A stretch of 64,000 nt of DNA from Tolypothrix brevis GSE-NOS-MK-07-07A (GTDB lineage: Bacteria > Cyanobacteriota > Cyanobacteriia > Cyanobacteriales > Nostocaceae). This document shows positions 51,835 through 60,784 of the stretch, one piece after another. The stretch spans positions 203,616 through 267,615 of the forward strand of contig JAHHIJ010000004.1 of assembly GCA_019358985.1 (NCBI GenBank), in the 5' to 3' direction. Numbering within the stretch: the stretch's first letter is position 1; every line of letters starts with the position of its first letter. Under the pieces are notes generated by a model. That model saw only the letters and a list, made by a program, of their open reading frames with translations, was not told the DNA's origin and ran no database searches. The translations under genes and the position numbers were made by a program.

Positions 51835-53463
51835 TTAAAGGTCAAAAGTAACTTTGTACTTCTTGCCTGATGAAGGAACGTTACGATTAACTAAATCTGA
51901 GACAGTTTTGGTATTTTGAATTATTTCCCAACCCACAGCAGAAAAAGTCTCTTGATTGAAGATATTGGGTGATAGTAAAGGATTAGTTAGCGCTTGAGAA
52001 AAGGCATCAATCCCAATTAAGCGTGCTACTAGGGAAGGAATAGTTGAATTTTTCCGCCCATCCTCGGCGTAAAGTCCCACAAAGAACTCAATCTTATCAA
52101 CATTACCATATAATTCTTTGAGTTTCTGTTGAGCAAATTCATTGCCGGTAATTTGCTCAAACCTCGTAACTCTGGGGAAACCACACAATTCCCGATAATC
52201 GTTGTAGCTTGCTAATTGTAGCTTTCGTCCCAGTCTAATAGTGGGTAATTCGGTTAACTCAACCAATATATCAGGAGTGTTGAATAAACCAATTTTTGTA
52301 CCTGGTTGGGAACAAGTTTCTTCCATCAATGCTCCCAAACCTTGATCGATGAACATCTTGTTGTTCCAGAGAGATTCAACAAGATGGGTTGGTTTGCCGT
52401 TATAGTTAAAAGTCTCCGGAATTGCACTATGCCAACGATAAACAAAGTCAAACTCAATTGCCATATAATTGGGACGATGCCAACTTTCCTTAGTAAAAGC
52501 TTCCGGATCGGCAAACAATTTAAAGTGATAGGGAGTTATGTGATTAATGTACTCTTCCATGATGATTTTGAGAATAATCGCCATGAGAATATTTCTCGAT
52601 GTCTGAAAGAGACGTTCATCATCCCAATCTGGATAATTCCTAGCTAACTCATCACAAAGACGATTATGCTCTCGGATACATAGAGTATTGAGCATGACAT
52701 AGCCAATTTGCACATTTGCTCGTTCTACTCCCATCGCAAACAAATATTGTTTTTTATCTGGGGGCTGCCTTTTTTCATCATTGATAGGCTCATATAGACC
52801 TTCAAATTGAGGGTCTACTTTACCCTGCTCTGGGTCAGCATAATAAAATAAGGGATATTCTTCTTCTACACCATCTTGGCGCTTGAGTTTCTGAGTTTTG
52901 AATTTACCTCCTTGAAAGGTTCTTAAAAGATGTGATTGTTTTCTGGTTAAACCATAAACATTACACAAATCAATTTCATGGTTGGAAGTATTTTTTAATT
53001 TATTGTGGTGATCGAGGCGGAGAAAACTATCAGTAAACCACTGCACCCAATAGGGAAACAGCATAGTTGATTTAGGAGAATAGATGGTTTTGCCATCTAT
53101 TTTACGGAATAAAACAGCTAGGTCTTCAACTTTGGGTAGATTTCCTTCAGCGTTTAACTTTGGATCTGGTGGAAGATGTCTTCCTGTATAAGTGCGATCG
53201 TTGAGTGATTCCCAGGAAGTATAAGTATCAGTTTTCTTCGGAATTTCAGTACCAGGAATATGCTCATCTAGAGTCATCATACTGTAGGGATTCGGACGAG
53301 TAGGAATTTTATAGATGAGACTATTAATCAGAGTTTTATTAACTTTATGTTTGAGAGATTTATTGCTTTGGATAAATTGCCAAATCGGTTTAAAGTTTGT
53401 TAAAACGAATGTCTGAAGTTTGTTATCAAACCCGTCTTTGGATGTGTCTCTTTTGGTAGTCAT
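51835..53463 (-). CDS. Cyclooxygenase-like haem dioxygenase
   Basis: A 542-residue animal-haem-peroxidase-superfamily protein with unusually clear similarity to prostaglandin G/H synthase. EIDLCNVYG, NTLCIREHNRLCDEL, WDDERLFQTSRNILM-ILKIIMEEY and MAIEFDFVYRWHSAIPETF align with the corresponding COX segments. Y342 fits the radical-bearing COX Tyr385 and H345 the proximal haem ligand His388. At the distal site, VQWFTDSF matches COX AQHFTHQF with Gln kept (Q141) but the distal His replaced by Asp (D145). It lacks the EGF and membrane-binding modules and a signal peptide. A fatty acid dioxygenase role is inferred. The ATG at 53463 after AAAGGTG is preferred over a TTG at 53502. Confidence 0.88.
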   Translation of the reverse strand: MTTKRDTSKDGFDNKLQTFVLTNFKPIWQFIQSNKSLKHKVNKTLINSLIYKIPTRPNPYSMMTLDEHIPGTEIPKKTDTYTSWESLNDRTYTGRHLPPDPKLNAEGNLPKVEDLAVLFRKIDGKTIYSPKSTMLFPYWVQWFTDSFLRLDHHNKLKNTSNHEIDLCNVYGLTRKQSHLLRTFQGGKFKTQKLKRQDGVEEEYPLFYYADPEQGKVDPQFEGLYEPINDEKRQPPDKKQYLFAMGVERANVQIGYVMLNTLCIREHNRLCDELARNYPDWDDERLFQTSRNILMAIILKIIMEEYINHITPYHFKLFADPEAFTKESWHRPNYMAIEFDFVYRWHSAIPETFNYNGKPTHLVESLWNNKMFIDQGLGALMEETCSQPGTKIGLFNTPDILVELTELPTIRLGRKLQLASYNDYRELCGFPRVTRFEQITGNEFAQQKLKELYGNVDKIEFFVGLYAEDGRKNSTIPSLVARLIGIDAFSQALTNPLLSPNIFNQETFSAVGWEIIQNTKTVSDLVNRNVPSSGKKYKVTFDL

Positions 53464-53534
53464 AATTGTTTTCACCTTTCTTTTTACAAGTTTTGTATTC
53501 AATGCAACCTAAATTTCTCTGCTTCGATTTCAAT

Positions 53535-54542
53535 TTAATTCAGTTTGTCGATAATCTTTTGTAGATTCTTGGGTCGATAGTCCTTGCGACTTTTCAAACG
53601 CTCAATCGTGGTTTCATGAATATCTTCAATGGCATCGCCGACATCACGAAACTTGATTCCTGCCAATTTAAAGAATCCAACATCGTTCTTAAAGTCAGAA
53701 TCAGGCTTAAACTTGATGCCTCCGGGAATTACTTTTGGATCTAAGTCAAGCCCCAATCCCAGAACACCGATGGAATCAATCATCCACTGTAAGGCAGCAT
53801 CTGATAAGCCCCTATTTTCTTCAGTTCCACCGCCAACGCAACCATGCTCCCCTGGAAACCACTTTTGAATCACCCGTTGGCTTTCAGCCTCAGGATGCTT
53901 TTTCATGGGAGTTACATCAAAGACTTCACGGATTTCGTCGATCGCCACAGCGTGCAATGCATTCTGAATAAATTTGTTTAAAGTAGTGTCATGGAATCTG
54001 TAGCGCTTATTCAGCTGGTCATTTAACTTCCTGAATGCGGGTATCCCCGGAATACCAAGGGCACCAACGGTGTCAAAACAACCGAGCAAGGTGATAGGGA
54101 CGCGATCGCCGTAAGTTTCACGGTATTCCACTGCTACCTTATCTCTGGGTTTAACACCTCGGTTACGGTAAAGCTCGTAAGCTTCATGTGCTTTGGTGAC
54201 ATGGGGACGATCTAAAAGACCGGAGCAATAGATCATCCCTGCTAGACTTCTAACTGTGTAAGCACCACGACTGAAGCCGAACAGATAGATTTCGTCACCA
54301 TCAACATAGTTGAGACTAAGAAATCGGTAGCAATCTTCTATATTTTTATCGATTCCTAGTCCGGTAGCTGCGCCTAAAATCTTGTAACCTTCAGTTCCAA
54401 TGCCCTCGTCATAAAATATGACTTGTGTAACTCCGTCATGGGCAATTGATTTCACGGATTGAGCCAGCTTAACCACATTGCTTGGGCAAGGACTAGTTAA
54501 GTTTTGCCAAGTTCCATCACAGCAAACAACAAGACGTTTCAT
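53535..54542 (-). CDS. DUF2235 alpha/beta hydrolase (phospholipase-like)
   Basis: A 335-residue protein of the DUF2235 family, whose members include the catalytic domain of Tle1-type phospholipase effectors. The start MKRLVVCCDGTWQNL and the nucleophile elbow G-F-S91-R-G (YLFGFSRGAYTVRSLAG) are diagnostic; FYDEGIGTEG and a later His-containing region complete the fold. No signal peptide is seen. It is first of three same-strand genes with the COX-like and AOS-like genes (71 bases to the COX-like start), consistent with releasing fatty acid substrate, though this is inference. Confidence 0.88.
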   Translation of the reverse strand: MKRLVVCCDGTWQNLTSPCPSNVVKLAQSVKSIAHDGVTQVIFYDEGIGTEGYKILGAATGLGIDKNIEDCYRFLSLNYVDGDEIYLFGFSRGAYTVRSLAGMIYCSGLLDRPHVTKAHEAYELYRNRGVKPRDKVAVEYRETYGDRVPITLLGCFDTVGALGIPGIPAFRKLNDQLNKRYRFHDTTLNKFIQNALHAVAIDEIREVFDVTPMKKHPEAESQRVIQKWFPGEHGCVGGGTEENRGLSDAALQWMIDSIGVLGLGLDLDPKVIPGGIKFKPDSDFKNDVGFFKLAGIKFRDVGDAIEDIHETTIERLKSRKDYRPKNLQKIIDKLN

Positions 54543-54826
54543 AGTTATATGTTCACAGTGTTTAAGTAATTAAATCAACTTGTGATCAAAATGTGGGTTC
54601 AGTATACAGCCAAAACTAACGCATTTAAATTAAAATATTAACATACGTCTAAGTAGGTAGGCACAAATAAACCTACCTATGTAACGAAATGTAAAACCCT
54701 CGAAACCCTTGTGATTGCTTCACTTCACTTCGTTACGTTCGCTTCGGACGTAGTTAGGTTTTATCGTACTTATCTACTTACCCCACATTTTCTACTCTAA
54801 ACTGTCATACAACAACTTATTACAAT
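54543..54826. promoter_or_regulatory. Leader region of the DUF2235 gene
   Basis: Contains TAGGTAGG/CCTACCTA (54654-54661 and 54672-54679), an eight-base stem with a ten-base loop, about 110 bases upstream of the start, and GTTACGTTCGCTTCGGACG-type repeat sequence nearer ftsW. The stem could be an operator or the terminator of ftsW. Confidence 0.4.
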
Positions 54827-56029
54827 TTAAATTTTTGTTTTCTGAAATAGCCGACGCTTGCGCCGATTTTCAGATATTTCTCCTCGTAGTGGTACAACTT
54901 CAGCTTCACTACTTTCGCGTGCTACCCTAATTAACAACCCAATTGCTAATAAACTAGCAATCATGGAATTACCACCATAACTAAACATGGGCAAAGGTAA
55001 ACCGGTTGTAGGCAATGCACCAGTAGTCACACCAATATGCAGAAATGATTGTCCAACCATCAAAATTGTCACACCGATCGCTACTAATCGATGTACTGGA
55101 TTTGTCGCTTTCAGGGCAATGATTAATCCCAACGTTGCGAATATACCTAAAATTACTAGCAAAGTTATACCGCCAGCAAAACCAAATTCTTCTGAGAATA
55201 CCGCAAAAATAAAATCGGTGTCCTGAATTGGTAAATAAAACAGTTTTTGCTGTGAAAGCCCAAATCCACTACCCCAAGTTCCCCCAGAACCCACTGCCAG
55301 TAAACTTTGTGCCAGTTGGTAGCCATCTCCAGTTGCATCTGCCCAAGGATTCAGAAAGGACATCACTCGCTTGCGCTGATACTCTTTGATGCTAATGCTA
55401 AGAACTGCCAAAAGTATCCCTCCAACTGCTGTTCCTCCCAAATATTTGTAAGGTAAGCCAGCTGCTAAAGCAATTAGCCAAATTGTCATACCACAAAGTG
55501 CGGTTGTACTTAAGTTAGGCTGGGCTAAAATTCCGAGAATTACCAGACCAAAAACACCTAACCAGGTGAAGCGAACTCGCCAAGTTATTCGTTCCCACTG
55601 ACCAAAAAGTCGCGCACTTTGCAACACTAAAAAGGGTTTAATTAATTCAGAAGGTTGAATAGGAATTGGACCTAAAGCCAGCCAGCGAGATGCGTCAAAA
55701 GCTTTTCTTCCTAATCCTGGTATCAGGGTAACGAAAATTAATCCTAAAAACAAAAAGACAAACCAATGGGATAATCCTAATATCTTCCGCAAAGGTAAAT
55801 TAACAATGATGTTTAATATTATTAATGCCACAAACACCCACAGCAATTGACGCTTAAAGTAGTACAGTCCATCATTCTGACGAGCGTCAGCTACGGGATA
55901 GGATGCTGAAAACAGCATTATCAAACCAACAAACAGCCAAATCAATGTTAACCAGCGCAACAACCGTGCCTCTAAAGCCCAGGTGGAGACGGAATTATCA
56001 AAAATTGGTATCAGACGGCGTAAATTCAC
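54827..56029 (-). CDS. ftsW: Cell division protein FtsW (SEDS glycosyltransferase)
   Basis: A 400-residue SEDS-family septal peptidoglycan polymerase with ten predicted membrane segments. The family-typical features are LFSASYPVA, SRWLALGPIPIQPSELIKP, LNPWADATGDGYQLAQSLLAVGSGGTWGSGFG and DTDFIFAVFSEEFGF. A RodA assignment is less likely given the LFSAS start and the context, but SEDS paralogues cannot be separated with certainty by eye. It precedes the oxylipin-like cassette on the same strand. Confidence 0.9.
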   Translation of the reverse strand: MNLRRLIPIFDNSVSTWALEARLLRWLTLIWLFVGLIMLFSASYPVADARQNDGLYYFKRQLLWVFVALIILNIIVNLPLRKILGLSHWFVFLFLGLIFVTLIPGLGRKAFDASRWLALGPIPIQPSELIKPFLVLQSARLFGQWERITWRVRFTWLGVFGLVILGILAQPNLSTTALCGMTIWLIALAAGLPYKYLGGTAVGGILLAVLSISIKEYQRKRVMSFLNPWADATGDGYQLAQSLLAVGSGGTWGSGFGLSQQKLFYLPIQDTDFIFAVFSEEFGFAGGITLLVILGIFATLGLIIALKATNPVHRLVAIGVTILMVGQSFLHIGVTTGALPTTGLPLPMFSYGGNSMIASLLAIGLLIRVARESSEAEVVPLRGEISENRRKRRLFQKTKI

Positions 56030-56528
56030 GTTCGGTACAGGTAAAAAGTTAGGAGTTGTAGAGACACGAAATTTCGCGTCTTTACAAAAGGAGCGGAGCT
56101 TGTCCTAAGTATATAGAATAATAGACAACCTATACAAAAAGGTGCAACTATGTACAGAGTTTTATTGACAATTGCATCCATAGTCTAATGCAGCTAAAAT
56201 TCTAACTGCACCTACGTGGAAATTATTGATCTAGTTTTAGGACTATTTCTGCAAATAATGGCAATTCTTCAGCAAGACCTCCGGCACAAACGACGATACT
56301 TTTGATAGTTTCGTCTACTTTCAGGATATGCGATCGCGTCTTGGTTACGAAGAATCTAGAGTTTTGTCCACATACTGAGATGTTTCACTCCGCTACCCTA
56401 CGGGAAGACGCGAAGCGTCTAACGCTGCGTTCAACATCACATAGAAAGGCACTTTTCAAACAACGTCTAAATCTGGCGCAAATCGTTCGCAAATAAAAAT
56501 CATACGTTTCATGTAACATTAAAGCATG
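56030..56528. other. Repeat-rich spacer between ftsW and the HNOBA kinase
   Basis: No supported gene; a 64-codon plus-strand frame (56302-56496) runs through repeat DNA. Contains a degenerate GTAGAGAC...GTCTTTAC palindrome (about 56058-56084) and CCCTACGGGAAGACGCGAAGCGTC repeat modules near 56397. The promoter of ftsW should lie at its left end. Confidence 0.5.
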
Positions 56529-57986
56529 TTATTTTATCTTTCCAGCATAAGTTTTTAATGATTTGTCGAAATTATCTACTTGGTTGATTGATAAAGGAAT
56601 TTCTATGCAAAACTCTGCTCCCTGTCCAGGTTTTGAGGCGCACCTAAGTTTTCCCTTATGTTTTTCAACTACAATCTGGTAACTTATAGATAAACCTAAA
56701 CCTGTACCCTTACCTACAGGTTTGGTTGTGAAAAATGGATCGAACAATCGTTCTTTAACCGTCTCTGTTATTCCCAAACCATTATCACCAATTCGGATAA
56801 CGACATTTGTTTCTATAACTTCTGTAGTAATTGTAATTTTACTTGGATTAATTTTACTTTCTAATAAGCAATGTTTATTATTAAAACTTTCAAAAGCATC
56901 AATTGCATTACTAATAATATTCATAAATACTTGATTGAGTTGACCTGCATAACATTCCACCAAAGGCACGTTACCGTAACTTTTTACTACTTCAATAGCA
57001 ACACGATCAAGCCTTTCTTTAAACCGATTCTGTAAAATCAGCAAAGTACTATCAAGCCCTTCATGAATATCAACTTTTTTCATCTCTGACTCATCAAGAC
57101 GAGAGAAGTTTCTGAGAGACAAGACTATTTCGGTGATTCGTTTAGCTCCTACTTTCATGGATTTTATGATTTTGGGCAAATCATCGATTAAAAAAGCTAA
57201 CTCAATTTTGAGAATATAATCTCTAATTTCTGGTACGGGATGAGAATAAAATTGCTGATAAAGACCTAAAAGCTGCATTAAATCATTAGTATAATTGTCA
57301 ATATACTTCAAATTACCGTATATAAAGTTGACTGGGTTATTAATTTCATGAGCGACTCCGGCAACTAACTGTCCTAAACCGGACATTTTCTCCGCTTGGA
57401 TTAATTGGGATTGAGTTTGCTGTAATTCCCTGAGAGATTGTTCTAATTTTTTAGCTTGTGTTTGAGCAATTTCAGTTATGTTTTCCTTAATTTGTAACGT
57501 CTTTCTTAATTCTGCGCGTTGCTGAGTCAGTTCTGTCGTTAACTTCTCAGCATCAGCAAGAGCGGTATTTTTTGCTTGTAATAGAAAGAGGAAATCAGCT
57601 ATTGGATCGTGAATTGCAAAGTCTTTAAGTTTGATACCAACAGGAGCAAGGCTAGCTGTATCAGTAATCCAAGGAGAACCCAGGAAAAATATTACCTGCT
57701 GCTCTTCTTGATACATCATTTGACCTTTGAGATACATTCCGTTGTGGAGAAATTCTAATATAAAAAGCGAGCGTAATTGCTTTTTAATCGCATCAAAATC
57801 AAATGTAAGTTTTGGACGATTAATTTGAAAATACTGCTCAATTTGATTACCAACTAGTGATTCAGGACTTATGCGTTCTAAAACATCACCAGCTTGGATA
57901 ATTTCTCCACTGCGGTTAAATACAAAGTGGAAGGGAAAAGCTTTTGTAAATAATTCTGGTGAAAGACTCAGGTGAGGAGGAACCAT
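56529..57986 (-). CDS. Histidine kinase with HNOBA domain
   Basis: A 485-residue kinase. Residues 1-150 match the haem-NO-binding-associated (HNOBA) domain (FPFHFVFNRSGEIIQAGDVLERI), then a coiled coil (about 160-225), an H-box GQLVAGVAHEINNPVNFIYG and the ATPase domain with GDNGLGI and GKGTGLGLSISYQI. It starts 11 bases after the H-NOX gene, so the H-NOX protein probably senses NO and controls this kinase through HNOBA. No response regulator is adjacent. Confidence 0.93.
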   Translation of the reverse strand: MVPPHLSLSPELFTKAFPFHFVFNRSGEIIQAGDVLERISPESLVGNQIEQYFQINRPKLTFDFDAIKKQLRSLFILEFLHNGMYLKGQMMYQEEQQVIFFLGSPWITDTASLAPVGIKLKDFAIHDPIADFLFLLQAKNTALADAEKLTTELTQQRAELRKTLQIKENITEIAQTQAKKLEQSLRELQQTQSQLIQAEKMSGLGQLVAGVAHEINNPVNFIYGNLKYIDNYTNDLMQLLGLYQQFYSHPVPEIRDYILKIELAFLIDDLPKIIKSMKVGAKRITEIVLSLRNFSRLDESEMKKVDIHEGLDSTLLILQNRFKERLDRVAIEVVKSYGNVPLVECYAGQLNQVFMNIISNAIDAFESFNNKHCLLESKINPSKITITTEVIETNVVIRIGDNGLGITETVKERLFDPFFTTKPVGKGTGLGLSISYQIVVEKHKGKLRCASKPGQGAEFCIEIPLSINQVDNFDKSLKTYAGKIK

Positions 57987-57997
57987 GTATGGAAGGC

Positions 57998-58549
57998 TCA
58001 GTTTGGTTTATACTTGACTAAAAATTGGTCATGATCGTCACCATCATCCCGACTCTGGGTTTGGGTAACATCAACCTCAGTATCAAACCTCGCTCCTAAT
58101 CCCTTGACTAGACCAATAATCATTGGAGTAAGCCCCTCTCTAGTAGAGCGATAGTGTAAGTTTAAAGAATCTTCCTTCATCTCACTACACTCAAACGATG
58201 GAGGTGTAAGCTTAGGAAAGCTAATTCCAACACGAGCATGAAGATTGTCAAGATTTTCTAGAAAATCAGGTAGTGTATCCCCACTCATATCCAGCATTTC
58301 GCCGTAGCCTTCTTGAGCTGTATACTCAACCCAGAATTCTCCAAAGGTTTCCATAATCTTTGAGGAAGATAAACCCAAAACAACACTAGCAGCTTTTACT
58401 AACTTATGGGTGAGGTCGTCGGGATAACCTTCCATACTGATGAAAATATCTTCTTCAACTTCAGCTTTTTGCTTAATTTGTTTCCAAGTTTCTTCACCAA
58501 AGCGACTACATACCATATCTTGAATCGCTTTGTTTACTAATCCATACAT
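57998..58549 (-). CDS. H-NOX haem sensor protein
   Basis: A 183-residue haem-nitric oxide/oxygen-binding (H-NOX) protein. The proximal haem ligand is H104 (NLDNLHARVG), the porphyrin-contacting Y133-x-S135-x-R137 motif (HYRSTREGL) is intact, and the start MYGLVNKAIQDMV is typical. The frame is open to 58570, but the ATG at 58549 directly follows AAGGAGG. Nearby Asp/Ser-rich residues close the C-terminus. No distal-pocket Tyr position could be judged, so NO versus O2 preference is uncertain, although facultative relatives bind NO. Confidence 0.95.
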   Translation of the reverse strand: MYGLVNKAIQDMVCSRFGEETWKQIKQKAEVEEDIFISMEGYPDDLTHKLVKAASVVLGLSSSKIMETFGEFWVEYTAQEGYGEMLDMSGDTLPDFLENLDNLHARVGISFPKLTPPSFECSEMKEDSLNLHYRSTREGLTPMIIGLVKGLGARFDTEVDVTQTQSRDDGDDHDQFLVKYKPN

Positions 58550-58744
58550 AGAAGCCTCCTTTTGATGCACCCAATTCTATTTTTTAAATTTGATCAATTT
58601 TTAACAATCTAATGCTTAATAGCGGTTGTTTAAATTGTCAATTTTGTTTACTTACAGCTTTATACAAGAAAAACTCAGGTAAACTTGCTGTTATTTTAAT
58701 GCCTTAACCCAGGATAGTTGCATCCGTATTTTCAACATTTAACT

Positions 58745-59476
58745 TTACCTAGTTTGCATTAATAACGGTGAATGCAGAGAAAAGCTAGACTCAGAAATTT
58801 GCCGTTGAATACCATTAAAGAATTGGACACGAGCATCCATTGCTTCAACAATGGCGAGTTTTATCTTGATCTCATCTTCAGGTATAGTAATGCGAGGTTC
58901 AATCACTGCTGCTAGCTTGGCTGCATGACTATCATCTACATCAATATGGACTTCAAAAAATATCAACGACTCTTTGGGCAAAGGAGTAGCACCAACAATT
59001 CCTTTATAAAGTTGAGTGTACAAAGAGCTAACAATTCCTTCTGAAGCATAACAAACTGCACCCAGAGCAGATAGATAGTCGTATTGATGCGGTATCCTCA
59101 AGTAGGTTTCAATTAGAGCGGAAGTTTCAGGTGCAGTGGGTAGTGCGGCTAAAGTATTATCGTCGATACCAAGTGCGCGAGTAAATCGACGAAACAACTC
59201 TGGATGAGCTTGACTTACATCTCCTTGTCCCATTTCGTCAAATAGATTTTCTAAAATAACTAACTGAGCGCTTTCATCTTGGCAGCAAGACAAAATACCA
59301 GCCAGAATACGATTAAATTCTTTAGAAAATTTGTACATCTGAACAGCTAGGATCTGTACTTCTCGCAGAGATAAATCACTTGTACGACAGCGAGTTAAAA
59401 ACTCATGGTTCCAGAGTGAATGATGAGCCGTTATTTCACTTAAAGAATGCTTACAACAAGAAGAAGTATTTTTCAT
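58745..59476 (-). CDS. Haem-oxygenase-like diiron oxidase (HDO family)
   Basis: A 243-residue, all-helical protein of the haem-oxygenase-like diiron oxidase group (relatives: UndA, BesC, the SznF central domain). Candidate iron ligands appear in order: E81 (DEMGQGD), H91 (SQAHPELF), E146 (YASEGIV), H177-x3-D181-x2-H184 (EVHIDVDDSHA). HDO enzymes catalyse unusual oxidations such as N-oxygenation, chain cleavage or desaturation in natural-product pathways. Its ATG overlaps the methyltransferase stop (ATGA), so they are translationally coupled. Substrate unknown. Confidence 0.8.
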   Translation of the reverse strand: MKNTSSCCKHSLSEITAHHSLWNHEFLTRCRTSDLSLREVQILAVQMYKFSKEFNRILAGILSCCQDESAQLVILENLFDEMGQGDVSQAHPELFRRFTRALGIDDNTLAALPTAPETSALIETYLRIPHQYDYLSALGAVCYASEGIVSSLYTQLYKGIVGATPLPKESLIFFEVHIDVDDSHAAKLAAVIEPRITIPEDEIKIKLAIVEAMDARVQFFNGIQRQISESSFSLHSPLLMQTR

Positions 59477-60234
59477 CGTGATACCTGTATAACTAGATGA
59501 AGCGGTATATCAACTAAAGGACTAAAAAACGTCTCATCCAGTGCAATATGTTCTGGAGTCACCCGTAATTCTCGTAAGATTGGCATTGTATTAAAGCCAG
59601 CACTTATGAGCGCATCAAAATAATCTTCAAAAGTTTTGTGAACTAGTTGGATATTTAGCCAGGAACCATCTCGTTTCCAAATACGACCAGAAAACTGCTG
59701 ATCTCGCTTGCTGAAGTAGCCTGTACCCTCTACTTGAAAATAGAATGGATATGCTGGCTGTCGCATGTATGGAAAGGATGGATGCGGAACGCTGAATACA
59801 AATCGACCATCAGGACGGAGAATGCGTGCGACTTCAGCCATACATTGCTGAGTCTGTTGCGTTGTCAAATAGTTGAATAGAAAAACTGCAACAACTAGGT
59901 CTATTTCGCCATCGCCAAACTGTTTGAGATTAGTAGCACATCCCACTTCGTAATCAATACCTAGCGTGTCTTCTACTTCTTGCATCTGCGCGGCTGAAAT
60001 CATGCTTTGGGAAAGGTCAATTCCTTGCACTTGTGCAGCCCCGCGTCGGCGTAATTCTCGACTGCAATAACCTTCACCACAGCCTAAATCAAGAACTCGC
60101 AACCCAGTAACAGGCTGACAAAGCTCTAATACAAAAGGACGTGCTGTAAAGTCTGAGAGGGAACTGGGTTCTGCTCTAACCCACTCTGATGCTGTGCGAT
60201 TATATAGGCTTTTTGTTGAGTTTTTATTATTCAA
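59473..60234 (-). CDS. Class I SAM-dependent methyltransferase
   Basis: A 253-residue methyltransferase with motif I VLDLGCGEGYCSREL, an acidic post-I (GIDLSQSM), and a following DLVVAVFLFNYL. The C-terminal half (FSVPHPSFPYMRQPAYPF and WKRDGSWLNIQLVHKT) is typical of small-molecule O- or N-methyltransferases, but the substrate cannot be deduced. First of a two-gene unit with the HDO gene; a 550-base divergent promoter region separates it from the Fe/2OG-type oxygenase gene. Confidence 0.88.
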   Translation of the reverse strand: MNNKNSTKSLYNRTASEWVRAEPSSLSDFTARPFVLELCQPVTGLRVLDLGCGEGYCSRELRRRGAAQVQGIDLSQSMISAAQMQEVEDTLGIDYEVGCATNLKQFGDGEIDLVVAVFLFNYLTTQQTQQCMAEVARILRPDGRFVFSVPHPSFPYMRQPAYPFYFQVEGTGYFSKRDQQFSGRIWKRDGSWLNIQLVHKTFEDYFDALISAGFNTMPILRELRVTPEHIALDETFFSPLVDIPLHLVIQVSR

Positions 60235-60784
60235 AATTGATATTCTTATTTATTTAGGTTTTAATTCGCTTTTTTTTGATGTAGACAAAGCTCAAATGTT
60301 GAACTAGTTATGTTCTAACATTTGATTATTTTATTGCTAATGTTGTTTTTACTGATTTTTATCTATTTGCTTTTTATTCACTCTTAGTCCAGGTTTTGAA
60401 GAAAATCATCAAATGAGTTAGGCTAAACTTAATTGTTTATTAATATAAAAATGATTTGAGCATATATAAATTTCATTAGTACTTCATTTATATGTTGTTT
60501 CCTTAAACAAGTCTAATGAAATCGTATTTTACAAATATGTCTTGTACTCAAGAAAAACATAGAAGCAGTATATTTGACGAAGCCAAAACAAAATAATATT
60601 GTTAACTTTTAATACAAGTATTCGTTGTAAAAACGGATTAACTTTGAGAGCATGAGTTCTTAGCCAATTATTTGTAGCAGGTTGCATGATTGAGCTAGAC
60701 AACCTGTTAAATTTATCACTGAGTAATCAGGATCGCTCTAGCCGTAAATAAGTTTTATTCATTTTTAGAAAAACTTCAGGAAAG
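60235..60784. promoter_or_regulatory. Divergent promoter region of the biosynthetic cluster
   Basis: 550 AT-rich bases without any supported ORF or RNA gene. Near the plus-strand gene, CAGGTTG (60678-60684) and CAACCTG (60700-60706) form a stem with a 15-base loop that could be an operator or attenuator in its leader. Specific promoter boxes cannot be named. Confidence 0.5.

Noticed and set aside
56302..56496. 64-residue plus-strand frame
   Set aside because: Located in repeat DNA between ftsW and the HNOBA kinase, no family features, no ribosome-binding site.
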